DNA from: Seminavis robusta
Lineage: Eukaryota; Bacillariophyta; Bacillariophyceae; Naviculales; Naviculaceae
Direction: 5' to 3'
DNA length: 64,000 nucleotides
Assembly (NCBI GenBank): GCA_903772945.1
Contig: CAICTM010000234.1
Span: 23,882 to 87,881 of the forward strand
A program made the translations under genes and the position numbers. The notes under the pieces are model-generated. The model did no database searches. It was not told the origin of the DNA and worked only from the letters and a program-made list of their open reading frames with translations. Each line of letters begins with the position of its first letter. Within the stretch, counting starts at the first letter, position 1. Of this stretch, positions 46,373-57,435 are shown piece by piece.

Positions 46373-47121
46373 GTCTACTAGCTTAGAAACTATACAGAGA
46401 AACAGGGAAAACATCAGCGGTAACCAGTAGAATCAATTTTCATGTTGTTGTCACGCATTGAGTATCTAGCTAGCCTCAAATTCGTTAATGTCGTCTCCAA
46501 TTCCTTGCAAAAAACCCCACCGAGATGGGACACCATGAGAGCAGGAACCCACATCATGGCGTCAAATCTGAAGCCTACCTGAAGCACACCTGAAACCACC
46601 TTCAGTGTGTCACTGGTGAAAGCAAGCCGAAGTGATAGATTGAAGACGATGGTTACTATGGCTATGGAAGGACGAAGCAAGGCTGGGGAGAGGGAATGTC
46701 GGGCCGTGGACATGGACAGAGGCAGGACGGACGGGGCCAACTGAAGGAGGAGATTGGGGGGGATTTGATATGTGGGCGCGGGTGAACAGGTTGGCTTCAT
46801 TCATGAGAAGTCACCGAAGACCAGTGTGGGAACCCTTGTGCCAAGGTTGAATCGAATCCAGAGGATGGTGTACCCTTCAGTATACCGACGACCACCAAAA
46901 AATGGAACGTTTCATGGCATGCTTGGATTGCGAAGCCGAAGTCTACTCACTTTTTGCTGCAATTGATAAAGATCTCAAATAAGCAAATCAGAAGCAAGTC
47001 TGGAACCGAAGCCCTTGGAACCCTCCTGTTGTGGGCAATTTTCTAATCAAATGCAGCCTTTTCTCACAAAAGCTATTATAGTCATCATCATCGAAATACA
47101 ATCGTTAAAAAGCATTTGAGG
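46373..47121. other. Intergenic region
   Basis: One minus-strand frame (46414-46800, 128 codons) is open but has no recognisable domain, so it is not called. Nothing else is supported. Confidence 0.35.
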
Positions 47122-47957
47122 ATGGATCATCCAGACGAAATAGCGCCCTACAGGAAGCAAGGAGCCAAGTGCTGTTGCTGCTGTTGCGACTACAGGCGTG
47201 CGGTGATCGCGGTTGCAATAGTCCTTGGAACTTTGGAGGGTCTTGTTTTGCTTTATGTTTTGTCTGGTAATTACTTGAGCTACGCATGCTCGTCGTACTA
47301 CTATGGAACCAATCGAGAATGCGAGGAGCATTTCCAAGCAATGGCGACCATAGAGACGATCTTTAGGTACGTTGAAGTGGACGAGTAGTTGGAACTATCC
47401 CAATCTGTGCCGCTCACGGTCTTTCATCATTCCGTAGCATCACTTCAATCGTCCTTGGCATTGGTGCCATTTGGGGCGCCATGACCTTCAATGCCTTTGC
47501 GGTTGGCCTCAATGCTGCTTGGATCGTCGTTGGTTGGATCCTTGGCGTTGTCTTTGCCACGAGCATGTGCAACGCATGGAACAACAAGGGCAGCTACTAC
47601 GAATGCTATACAGTCTCTTCGAATATCGCTGCTCTCGCTATCACTGCTGCGTTCTCAGCTCTGTTCGTCTACCCACACGTTGGTTTCATCGTTGAAGTGC
47701 AGAAAGGTATCATGTCCAAGGAGACTTACGAAATGGAGAAGTTCAGCTGTTGCTGCATTTCTAATGTGCAACCGCAACCTGTGTCACATCAAGTGGCACC
47801 AGCACATTCCTACGGTCAAGTGTCACAGCAGCAGCAAGCAAAAGCAACGGTATATGCGAAGTCTGCGAAGGCGAAGAGTGATTACCGGTACGCTGGAGGG
47901 GACGTGGAATTGGCTCGCCCAGAAGCAGAAAAGGAGGGGACAGTTCTCTACGCCTAA
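47122..47957 (+). CDS. Four-TM membrane protein with Cys clusters, unknown function
   Basis: Exons 47122-47366 and 47438-47957, joined over a 71-nt GTACGT…CGTAG intron, give 254 residues. A cytoplasmic CCCCCC cluster precedes the first hydrophobic helix (AVIAVAIVLGTLEGLVLLYVL). Three more follow (SIVLGIGAIWGAMTF; NAAWIVVGWILGVVFA; IAALAITAAFSALFVYPHVGFIV), then a second CCC cluster and a polar Gln/Ala/Lys tail. The loop between helices 1 and 2 has two or three Cys that could form a disulphide. The layout resembles tetraspan/MARVEL-like proteins, and the juxtamembrane Cys could be acylated; both are inference. No family name can be assigned. Confidence 0.72.
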
Positions 47958-48611
47958 GATGCAACTAGCTAGCTACCGGTAGAGGCCAACACGCATCTTC
48001 ATTGCACGACTTTCTATTTACTTACGTAATCAAATAATGTGGTCATAGACTGATGTATCTTATCGTCACAATTGACACAAACGGAGAGCAATGTCGTCGT
48101 CTGGTTATTTGTTCTGTTCCTACCGTAGGGGAGTTTCAAATGATGGGAGGAGTTTCGCAGTGGCGCTTTGAGCTCTCTTTGTCAGGTGCCGGACCAAAAG
48201 GATTGAATCTCCCGATTGGTTGGAGGGCCAGGCCAGTCCACTGCGAACCAGCGAAAGGTGCGGTTCCGTTCCTGCCGCCTGTCCTCGAACTATGGTGGCT
48301 CGATTGAGTCGAGTCGACCAGTGTCCACCTCAAAGCTCGAACACCATGCTGTAAGCCACCTAGCTAAGTTTGCTCCTGGTTGTTGGTTGCCTGGATCATT
48401 TCTTGCCGTCTACATGTATGTTACCGGTAGACCAGCATGCCGAAGGTGAAAAAAGACCACCACGCACAACTATTCTGGTACGATGGATCTCCTTGTCAGC
48501 GTATCGGTACCGGTACAGTATCTCTACCTAACACTGCTCCGATTTGCTTCGTAAGAAACGACTGACTATGGTAGACAACCTTTGCACAGTGAATTGTCAA
48601 ATCTAGCTAGA
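47958..48611. other. Intergenic region
   Basis: No gene supported between the four-TM protein and the convergent secreted protein; short frames only. Confidence 0.35.
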
Positions 48612-49352
48612 TCACAAATGAGGCGTTGCTCGATCGGCATAGGTGGCATTGCGCAAGAGTGCCTGGTATTGTTTGGGTGACAGATTGGTCAAATGTTGTG
48701 GGACACGATGCCCTTGTGCAAAGCAGGTTTGTAGCTCGTCTTTTTCGTACCAGCAATCGTCAAAGGCGGAGAGTGCCATGTATCCTTGTGTGGCATTGTC
48801 AAATACCCGACAACATTCGGTTCCAAAAAAAGCAATCATGGGAAGACCGGTATGAATGGGTCCATTGAGCATGCTGTTGTTGGTATCATCCGTATTCGTA
48901 TGACAGGACAACAGCTTTCTCGATACCGGCCACTTGGTGGTTTCCGTCACGACAAAATCAAAGGGGTCTCGAAAGGGTTTGAGATACCAAGGACAGTAGA
49001 GAGGACGGTACTTCATGTGGAGACAGGAACAATTGGCAGTCGGTGGAGGCAACCATTCTTCCGGGGGACTGTGGGAATAATTGACTGCAATCTCTTCCAA
49101 AGCAGTCCAATTGATGACAATTCCACTGTCGGGATCGATCTTGGATAGACGCTGTTGGTCGTCGCTGGTCACCGTGACCGTGACGCTGCTGCTGCTGCTG
49201 CTGGTATCAAACTGGATTTGTGCCTGATCATGATCACCGCCACAAAAACATGGCACGGTGAGTGCAACGGCGAGGATAACAAGGAGCAGCCACTGCGAAG
49301 CAATTCCCGTCATCTTTGGTACTCTTCTTCCCATCATTGTCTGGCGTTGCAT
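48612..49352 (-). CDS. Predicted secreted or type II membrane protein, unknown function
   Basis: Intact single-exon frame of 246 residues from ATG 49352. A hydrophobic segment (residues ~20-36, WLLLVILAVALTVPCF) acts as signal peptide or anchor. A Ser-run linker and a Cys-containing domain with eight or more Cys follow (NCSCLHMKYRPLYCPWYL, CHTNTDD, TECCRVF, DDCWYEK, TCFAQG), as does a set of NxS/T sequons (NWT, NYS, NCS, NNS, NAT). It is consistent with a glycosylated, disulphide-bonded extracellular protein. No family recognised. Confidence 0.65.
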   Translation of the reverse strand: MQRQTMMGRRVPKMTGIASQWLLLVILAVALTVPCFCGGDHDQAQIQFDTSSSSSSVTVTVTSDDQQRLSKIDPDSGIVINWTALEEIAVNYSHSPPEEWLPPPTANCSCLHMKYRPLYCPWYLKPFRDPFDFVVTETTKWPVSRKLLSCHTNTDDTNNSMLNGPIHTGLPMIAFFGTECCRVFDNATQGYMALSAFDDCWYEKDELQTCFAQGHRVPQHLTNLSPKQYQALLRNATYADRATPHL

Positions 49353-49886
49353 TTGAGCGTTTGGATCTTTTCCTTGATCAGAGAAACGGAACTAACGATG
49401 CAGAAGAGTTAGGGTTACGCTGCCAACCCCCAACACCAAAACACGCCCAAGTCCAATGCTACTACATACATGGAGTGATCTGCACATCAAGACCCACTGC
49501 AGATTAAGACCATCCAAATATTGTGAGATTAAATATTTGTACAGTAACTTCTATCGTTTAGTCTTGGCATACTCGTGAATCCACTGCCAGGGAGTGAATC
49601 TAGCTTTGCGGGCTTCGAAACTCTTAACACAGACGCAACTGCTCCGCGCCTTCCTCTTGCCGCTGAAAGCATGTCTTCTTGCCCTGCTGGAGCTGGTAGC
49701 ATAGCCGCATATGGGTTAATGAAGATAGGTATGCCTTGTTGTTGTCTAAGTAGCTCGTCGACTGCCGGGCAGTGGATTTGGGCGCGTAGCGTGCGGTACT
49801 CGTTTAACGCGACTGGAACCAAAGATCCGACAGATTGATCGATCGCATCTCACAATGACACAAATCGCCGTGGACAGCACAAAGCC
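49353..49886. other. Intergenic region
   Basis: No gene supported; overlapping short frames on both strands between 49529 and 49838 lack recognisable features. Confidence 0.35.
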
Positions 49887-51386
49887 ATGGAATCATCTTC
49901 CTCTGACAGCGACGATGAGGAATCCTTTCATTCAGCCAGAGGCAACGATCCGCCCGCCATGGTGGTTAGCCACTCTACGCCCTTTTCGCATGCTTCGGAT
50001 CTAAGTAACTCGACAAGGAGTGGCCAAAATCGTTCAAGTGAAAATGCTAATGTTGGCGTTGGGGGCACTTCATTGGACACGTTAGCTGCAGCGGCTGCAT
50101 CCACACCACTCCGCAACATCACCAACAACATCACCAACAACAGGAACAACAGAAGGAACAACAGTCGCCAGTCCACCAGAGCTATGAGTACTCCACAAGC
50201 TGCTGCTGCTCCGGAGAAGGAGCCAGAGATACCCGCCGAAGAATTCGAAGCCCAGTATGACAGCCGCTGTCGTGACAAGAATCCAAACGATGACTCTGAC
50301 GATGAAGGGGAACTTGCTACTGAACTGTTGGGTGATCTTCTTGAGCCCGAGCACAGCAATCCAGACTTCGTGGAAGAAGAGCTTGCGGCCATAGCATCCT
50401 CCATTGAATTGCCCTTGAAATCTACAGATCCAGTTGGCAAGCGGAACATCACCATTCCTGGAGCACCCAACACTTGGAAACCACCAGGCGCTCCAACAGA
50501 CTGGGCGGCGCCTGCAAAGAGTACAGGGGAGCCTTCTTTTGCTGACATTGACAATCCAGGCAACTGGAGCGAGTTTACTTTTCGACCAAAGTTTGAGACA
50601 AAAGGAAAGGGGTCCAGTCGGAAGAAGAAGTATCTCTACCACTCCCTACCAACCGGTGCCACTCCTATTCCACCAAACAACCAGAACAAGAGGATGTGTG
50701 AAGGCTGGGAATTTTTCTACGACGGATGGGAACTTCCAGAGAACATTCCACGCTTCCGGTCTGGTGCAACCAAATTCAACATGTTTCCCGATAGCCGGAA
50801 GGGATCACTCGATGGCGAGAGGCTTTCTGCACTTGGACTTTGCAAGGAGCGAATGTTGCAAGACGACGGTACACCTGACGCCCTCTTCTTTTACCAGCTA
50901 ATCCTTCCAATCTGTGACACATCAAAGAATGAAAATGACCCACGCATGTCTTTCTACAAAGATGTTGCTGTTCACAGCAACGGATATGCTGTCACTGAGC
51001 TTGAACTTGGCAGCTCCTACTATCATGCGTTCCGTCCAGTTTCTATTCACGAGTTTGTTCGCTGGGATTGGTCTGTTGTGCAGGATGGTGTGTTGGGTGG
51101 AAGTGATGGTGCTATCCTCCGTCGCTTTGATACAAGGGAAGGCAATGTTCAGTACTGTCCTATTATCAGCGGCGCCATGGGCAAGACACGATGGCTGTTG
51201 ATCAAGCGAATCTACAAACTCTGCAACAACTATTTGGCAGTGAAGAAGAACTATCCAGGGTATGACCCATGCTACAAGTACGATTTTATCTACAAGGTAC
51301 TCTGCCACAATGTTAACTCCATCACCAAGAACGCTGGATTGGATCTGTGTGGAGATGAGACCTCATGGCCGCATCAGGGTTATTGC
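49887..51386 (+). pseudogene. PiggyBac-like transposase-derived gene, 3' truncated by insertion
   Basis: An open frame from ATG 49887 runs 500 codons to the inverted repeat of the next element; the frame then ends 11 codons inside it at 51425. An acidic, Asn/Ser-rich N-terminus precedes the conserved part: FYKDVAVHSNGYAVTELELG, FVRWDWSVVQDG, MGKTRWLLIKRIYKLCNN, YDPCYKYDFIYKVLCHNVN and CGDETSW. These blocks match the N-terminal half of piggyBac/PGBD-type transposases (DDE_Tnp_1_7 family), in which the Asp of GDE is the first catalytic acid. The remaining catalytic Asp residues and the C-terminal zinc finger are lost. The frame has no other lesion, so the disruption looks recent. Confidence 0.65.
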
Positions 51387-51392
51387 AATACA

Positions 51393-51471
51393 CGGCTCTT
51401 AGCCTTATTCGCGACTCGATCCTAGATAGGGTTTGAGTTCGACTCATGACTGAGTCTCTCGTGAATAGTCA
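51393..51471. repeat. Left 79-bp terminal inverted repeat
   Basis: Begins CGGCTCTTAGCC and ends GTGAATAGTCA. The right copy at 56410-56488 is its perfect reverse complement. The minus-strand 339-codon frame ends inside this copy. Confidence 0.95.
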
Positions 51472-53755
51472 GCGGCAGAGATGCCATTGCCTGTTGCAGG
51501 TGCGAGCGCATCAGGAGTCTGTCTGAGCATTCGGCGTTGTCGGACAGCGTTGCGGATTCCATGGGTGCCTTTGATGTGGCGCATGGATGGGGCTTCCGGG
51601 AAGTCAGCCTCGTTGGTGTCGCGAAACTGAAGTCAGTGTCGATATCGGCCCCAACATCGGAAGAAGGGTCGAGTTGGGGTTGGGAAATATCGAGCGATAG
51701 CGAATCCGGGTCAACAGCGGGTATCGCCGCAATAGGGGCTTCTGTGACGGGTTCTTCTTCCGCTGTAAGATCGGCCAAGAACTGTTGCTCGAGCTTGGTG
51801 GCAGCTTGGCGTTGGCGAAGCAAGAGTGTATCTCCAGGTTGCTGAAGCTGATGGTATGGTGGAGCCATGAGTTGGCCAATCACAGGAGGTGTCGTAGGTT
51901 CTAGCTGTGCCTCTATGGCTGAGGAGATGCGCGGACGTGTCCAGAGATCGAATGGTTCATCGCACAGAACTAGCGGTTCGAAGGTGTGGTACCCTTCATG
52001 ATCTTCTTGGATTTGCTGTTGGGAATTCGTATCAATAGCCTCGTTTTGGGAGGTACCGTAAGCAAACTGTGAGAAAGCTTGATCATCGGAAGGAAGGATT
52101 TTTTCTCCATCATCGAGTGCGGGCATTGAAGGATCCGCATCGTTGGGTACGTCGAGGAGGTCCAATGGTGTCGTCGTATCGCCACGATAAAGAGGTTTGT
52201 GTTTGGCTGTCTTCAGATTCATCAGAGAAATATACGAAGGGTTGCCAATAAGTGTCAATCTCTGGCTCTCTGAACAACATCTCGTGGGAGTAGAACTCGT
52301 AGGATGAGCGATCAACCTCGTGGACTCGTACCTCGCGTGTAACGCAGTATTGTCGACTGTGATAGGGAACGGACGCGATTTCACCGGCGAAGGACGTTGT
52401 CGTTGAATGCGTCTTGTTGCAGGCGGGCTGCAATAGGTCATTGTCCGTCTTGTTGGATTTTGTTTGGTGCGAGGACACTGCTAGGTTGCCTGCTCGGGGC
52501 GTGGTGCTGCCCATGGCGAGGAGATCGTGAGAGTTGACTGAGCGGGATGGCGTGATGCCCAGAGGTTGTGGGGACTAGTGGTGACTACGTTCGAAACAGT
52601 AAGGTCAGCCGTGTAGTCAAGAATGCCTTTCTTGCCCTGCTCGGGAAGATATTATCCCATGCCTCTTGATGCGACTTGGACAACGACCGCCATGTGGTTG
52701 CGTTAATCATGACCTTGCGTGGACGACGAGTGTCTGTCTGATGAGTTTGCAATAGGACTTCCACCGTTGTATCCATATCATGGACGAGTGCCTCATAGGT
52801 GTCGCCACAGGTTTCCGCTGTACCATAGTCGAAGATAATTTCGTGTTGGTAGTTGCGACGACGAGCGTTGCCTCGAGAGCGTGTGGACGTCCAATGATTT
52901 GCATTGTCATGGAGTTGTGCTTGCTCGAGAAGGGCCGCTCGGTCCTGCTCGAGAGTAAACTGGGAGGTGTCGCCTGCAGCTTTCTTGGTCTTCATTGCGA
53001 GACGTCGTACCGGAGCGAGATTTGGTGCCTTGGAGATTGAGAGTTCCAAGAAACGTGCACCCTGTTGTTAAGTGTATGGCTCATCGCTGATCTCATTTTA
53101 CTGCCGAAATTGTTCGAGGAAGTTGGAGATGGAACCAGCTTGGGACCCTCTCCATGTGGCTTCTGCGATATCGGCGGGGGTGAGATAACACGAAATCTTT
53201 TCCGAGCGCAGGGTTGCGACCATGGAATTGGAGTAATATTCGTCAATTTCTTTCCAGATCGCGCGAGTGTCTTTGCTGGTTTCGTTGGCAAAGACGACAG
53301 ATCTTGCCTGGGCTTCTAGGAAGATGTCTTCGAAGGTGTTGTACATCCATTCTTGTTGTTTCTTGTCTAGTTTGACGTTGGTTACCGTGAAGTCAGAATC
53401 AATGAGGTGGGAGAGACCGTGAGACTTGAGCGTGTTGAAGAAATTCTTCCTCCATTTAATGAAGACTGATTCGTCGCGAAACTCTTTGAACTTTGAGCGG
53501 ACGGGCTTGTTTTTCTTGTCCCAAAGTGCAATTGCACGCTCCCCATCGATCATCGTGGCATCGCTGCGTCTCATTTGTGGCCATGGGACGATTTCGCCCG
53601 GTGGGCTGGAAGAGTCCAACTCTGAAAGCGTCGAATGCGTCGGCCGTCAGTGTTACGACGCGGATGGTTGCCTTCCTCCTGGACGAACAATGGTGATACA
53701 TCTGTAACGCCGCGAGCAGTAGCTTATTCCTAGTGAGAGGTAAATGGTCTTGCAT
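51422..53755 (-). pseudogene. Retroelement gag-like remnants
   Basis: Read from right to left, 53619-53098 gives a gag-like domain (KFKEFRDESVFIKWRKNFF, then DFTVTNVKL and IWKEIDEYYSN). This is followed after a stop by 53049-52585 (an MINATTWRSLSKSHQEAW region) and, over further shifts, by 52514-52110 and 52441-51422. Gag regions of diatom Copia-like elements have similar short Lys-rich and WRxL blocks, so gag is the best reading, but no protease or integrase is attached to this part. Multiple stops make it non-functional. Confidence 0.5.
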
Positions 53756-54456
53756 TGCCGTTGTTGTCGTTTGAAGCTTGGAGATTCATATCTTCATCTT
53801 TGGTGAGAAGTAGGAGATCCATCCATGCGTCGATTCCTTGTTCAGAGAGTGCGATGCTCATGTGAGATGCAGTGTAACCTGGGGTCGGAAGCATCCTCGC
53901 CGCATAGGGTGCATAGGACATGGTTGAGCTTGGTTGCTTCATCGGCCATCTTGATGAAGGTGTGGCAGGCAGTGCGTAACTGCGACTAGATAATCTGCTA
54001 ACGTGAGGAAATACTATACTTGAATAGAGGGATCTTGTAGCAGGTAGCTTACACCCCGACGAGATCAACTGCACCTATTCAAGACGAGTGCAAAATAAAT
54101 GCAAAGTCCGCTTCTTAGTAAGTCATAATCTGTGTTGTGAGCTTGATTGATGCGATCAGTAAAGCTAGTTTGTAGCGTGTTGGATCAATACATCGTGTAG
54201 TTGATACGGAAGTCAACGTGGTATTTGCGGGAATCGGTTCGTTGGCAGTATGTTTTACTCCTGTCGAATATTCCAATTTTCCGTGTCCTTTTGGTTTCGT
54301 TGAGAACGTGTTCTTGCCAGCGTTGTCTGTTCCATCGTGTTGACTCATAAAAAATGACTCAATCTACTCACGGTTACTCTGAGTCGTTGGAGGTACTGTA
54401 ACGCTTTCAATCATCAATGTATGCACGGACATTTTCTAAGTCATTCATGCGTTTTT

Positions 54457-54790
54457 TCATCTTTCTTTGGAAGATGTAGGGATTATTGCATAGGCCCATT
54501 GGAAATCTCTGGTACTCGTACTTTTCCCACGGTAGCACGATGGTACAGAGTTGCATCGAGTGTGATGTGTCAGCTCGATGTGATAGTACCCCATGTTCAG
54601 GTCTAGAATAGTAGCGTACTTGAAACCATCTAGATTCAAGAGCAAGTCATGTATTTTTGGGATATGACAAGGCTTCCGCTTGAACCTTTTGTTCGGTTCC
54701 CGAAAATCAGAATGAATCGTAACAGATCCGTCTTTCCTTGGAATGTGAAAAGTTGGTGCCGCCCACTTCGAACGATTCACCTTCTTTGGT
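54457..54790 (-). pseudogene. Ty3/gypsy reverse-transcriptase fragment
   Basis: The frame gives SKWAAPTFHIPRKDGSV, then SDFREPNKRFKRKP, IPKIHDLL and LDLNMGYYHIEL, the first conserved blocks of gypsy-type reverse transcriptase. The LDLNMGYY block carries the first catalytic Asp. It loses homology through shifts before the YxDD block, so it cannot be active. Confidence 0.8.
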
Positions 54791-55099
54791 AAGGCGTTCC
54801 TTGCTCGCAGAGACGTTCAACCTCCATCTTAAGACTGTTGGTATGGACCCGGTGAATAGGATAAGCCCTTGCATGAAAGGTTTAGCACAAGGGAGAAGTT
54901 CTACTTCGAAGTCGTCCATCTGCCACTTTCCCAAATTACCATCGAATAAGTCAGAGTACTTCTTCAGTAAGGAGTGAAGCTGTCCCTTCTCTTCCGTGTT
55001 TAACCGATCTTGGAACTTTTGGGCAAAACCTGCCCTAAGGTCACTGTTCGTATTTGCCGCTAATCAGAATTTCTTGAGACGAATCTAGCAACTGTTCAA

Positions 55100-55490
55100 T
55101 CGACAGCGGTAGGATCAGGAATTAAAAAGTTTTCTTCTTTATTGGTGTCGCTATCTTTTATAGGAATAGATATGCCGTCCCATTCCACTGCAATGGTAGT
55201 GAAATCGAACATGAAACCTAAGTCAGAGAGAATAACTCGACCTATTATCATGTAATACGCCCCCAAGCTCTTGGTGACGTGTAGGTCCCACTAGATAATT
55301 CTAACTTCGTGGAATTCAGGAATCATGAGTGTGCCCTTGCACTTCGTTCGGGGTTTCATTTCCTTTACAGAAGCAGTTCGTAGTGTTTGGACGCCTCCAT
55401 TATTCTTCATGAGTAAACTGTTAGTATGAGTTTGAGCATTTAAGGTTCCGGTTGCTTCTGTATCCAGCAAGCAATGGAGTGTAACGAGTT
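55100..55490 (-). pseudogene. Degenerate retropepsin-like protease remnant
   Basis: A minus-strand reading with interruptions gives LLDTEATGTLNAQTHTNSL, then MKNNGGVQTLRT and later WDGISIPI. It resembles the LLDTGATGTL active-site block of gypsy aspartic proteases, with the Gly after Asp-Thr changed to Glu. It lies just upstream, in transcription order, of the RT fragment. Confidence 0.5.
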
Positions 55491-55771
55491 TTGGTTTCCC
55501 TTTTTCTTGCTTGTTAAATCTAACATAAACGATGGGTTTGAGTTCTCTTGTCTGTTGCGACTTTTACGAGGTGGTTGGCCAGGGACGAGGTTAACGATGC
55601 TTAATAGATCATCAGAGTCTAGTTGAGCCGCTTCTAAGCAATCAATCTAATTTGGCGTAGAGTTCATCAGTTGCAAACAAATTCTTGTTTACTAGTTAGT
55701 GAGGTATCTTCATCACTTTGGTAAGAGAAATCGGAACATGGTACCATTGAATCATCATCCTGGCCTAATCC

Positions 55772-55990
55772 TCAGGTAGAGATTTCTGCATCCAAGTTAT
55801 TGAAATGGATAGAGGAGTTGTCTTTTCCCATTGTCAGAGTTTTCTTGATTTGCGCTTGGCAACAAGTGGTTGCACGAGTAACGTCAATCTCGTTTTCTTC
55901 GTCAATGTCATCGTCTTCTTCGTCATTGTCGACGATAGGAAAAATGGGTTTGTCACGCAAACGTTTCTCGAAGTTGCTGCGGGAACGCAT
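55772..55990 (-). pseudogene. Gypsy gag C-terminal fragment
   Basis: A 72-codon frame with an acidic stretch (DNDEEDDDIDEENEID), in line with the protease and RT remnants and on the same strand. Assigned by position and composition only. Confidence 0.35.
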
Positions 55991-56409
55991 CCTTTCCTTG
56001 AGCCATCTTCATGTGAAGGAATAGGTTGGAGGTAGCTGAAAGCTATATTGTGTTTGTTAACAAATGCACTACGCTAAAGAGCAGTGTAAAAATCTTTCGA
56101 GTGTTTTGAGTTTTGAGAGAATGAAAGTTAGAGAGAGTTTAGAAAGCTATGAAAAAACTAATCAACGACGAGGGAGATCATCATCAAAGGATCGTAGAAA
56201 TGGCTTCCCGCGGGAGACAATAAAGTGTGACTGAGAGTTTTCCTCGCGGTAGAATCTTACGCTTCTCCACGATCCTAAAACGGTACGCGTGGAAGTGTTT
56301 GTCTAGCCTGATCTAGTAGCGTGAATACTCCACGCTGCTAAATTCTAGAGCGATGTTTCATCATAACCCTAGGACTACTAGCGGCGGTCATTTGGAACCC
56401 TGTCTCAAA

Positions 56410-56488
56410 TGACTATTCACGAGAGACTCAGTCATGAGTCGAACTCAAACCCTATCTAGGATCGAGTCGCGAATAAGGCTAAGAGCCG
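56410..56488. repeat. Right 79-bp terminal inverted repeat
   Basis: Perfect inverted copy of 51393-51471, marking the right boundary of the 5.1-kb element. Confidence 0.95.
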
Positions 56489-57435
56489 GTATTGCAGTGG
56501 GATCTATAAAAAATCCATACAAAGCAGACCAATCTGGTTGGCTTCCTTGTGGCGAGTGCAACAATTTAGCTGGTGGTGCATTTAAATGCTATTCGGTGCG
56601 AAAAGAATATGCATAAAGATTGTGGAAGGATCATTCCAGAAAGTGAAATGCGGCCTGGAGAGAAAAATGGACGATGTGTACTCCATGCTCAAATGAATCT
56701 ATGACTCTGGCACTCGGCAGCAATGACACGCTAGATCCTACTGCAATGACCAAAGAGTCAATTATATATAATCGACCATGAGACTCTATAAGATATAATA
56801 CTATATACATAATATATACTATGTGTGCTCTATAGTGGAGTGAGTCGGAGGTGCGAGGCGGAATGGATAGTATAGTAGAGTCGCAGAGTGGAGGGACGGG
56901 GGGAGGGCATGATGTGCATGATCGAGTGGGCATGGAACCCGAGAGTATGATAAGAAGGAAGAGGATGCATGGCTGCAGTGAAATCATGCAAGTGGCGATG
57001 TCGTGCAATAGAGCAGGGGGCAACATTGGGGTTTGACATCGAGTGTGATGGTTGACGTTAAGCTTGTGTTCAGTTTGGGAGTTATGATGTGTTGAATTTC
57101 TGTTTATTGGGATTGATATAAAATATGTAAAACATTAACACTATTGTAAAATGAGAAATGTTATCTATTGCCAAATTAAGGATTGTTTGAACACTGTGTG
57201 TCAAACGGTGGTGGTAAAAGATGTGTCCCTTACTTTCCAATTCTTTAACTCTGCCTGTTCAAAATGACCATCAAATATGTGGAATTGGATAATTATTGTG
57301 TTAAGATTTCTATTTTCACACAAACTTGACCAATATTCGAGCCTTAGTGTATCTTCCTCGTTGATAGTTGCTTATAATTGCTTCGGCAAGATAATCTGTC
57401 TTTCTTGCCAACAAGATAAAGTGTAAGCCTTCAAT
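56489..57435. other. Flank of the 5.1-kb element; possible zinc-finger gene fragment
   Basis: Immediately right of the inverted repeat, short plus-strand frames give SGWLPCGECNNLAGGAFKC and, in another frame, HKDCGRIIPESEM and NGRCVLHAQM. Spaced Cys/His pairs suggest a decayed zinc-binding segment, possibly the displaced 3' end of the piggyBac-like gene, but homology was not established. The rest, to 57435, is AT-rich with no supported gene. Confidence 0.35.

Larger units (their letters stand above)
51393..56488. mobile_element. 5.1-kb element with perfect 79-bp terminal inverted repeats
   Basis: 51393-51471 is the exact reverse complement of 56410-56488 (79 of 79), and the match extends outward as TGCAATAC with one extra base on the left. 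The interior is all minus-strand retroelement debris: gag-like frames, a protease remnant and a Ty3/gypsy reverse-transcriptase fragment. LTRs in direct orientation were not found. No exact target-site duplication was found either, so an adjoining deletion or a chimeric origin is possible. Confidence 0.8.

Noticed and set aside
46414-46800. 128-codon minus-strand frame after the vWF-D gene
   Set aside because: Open, but without domain, signal peptide or repeat support; could be chance in a GC-balanced intergenic stretch.
49529-49838. Overlapping ~90-codon frames on both strands
   Set aside because: No recognisable composition or motif; mutual shadows in an intergenic region.
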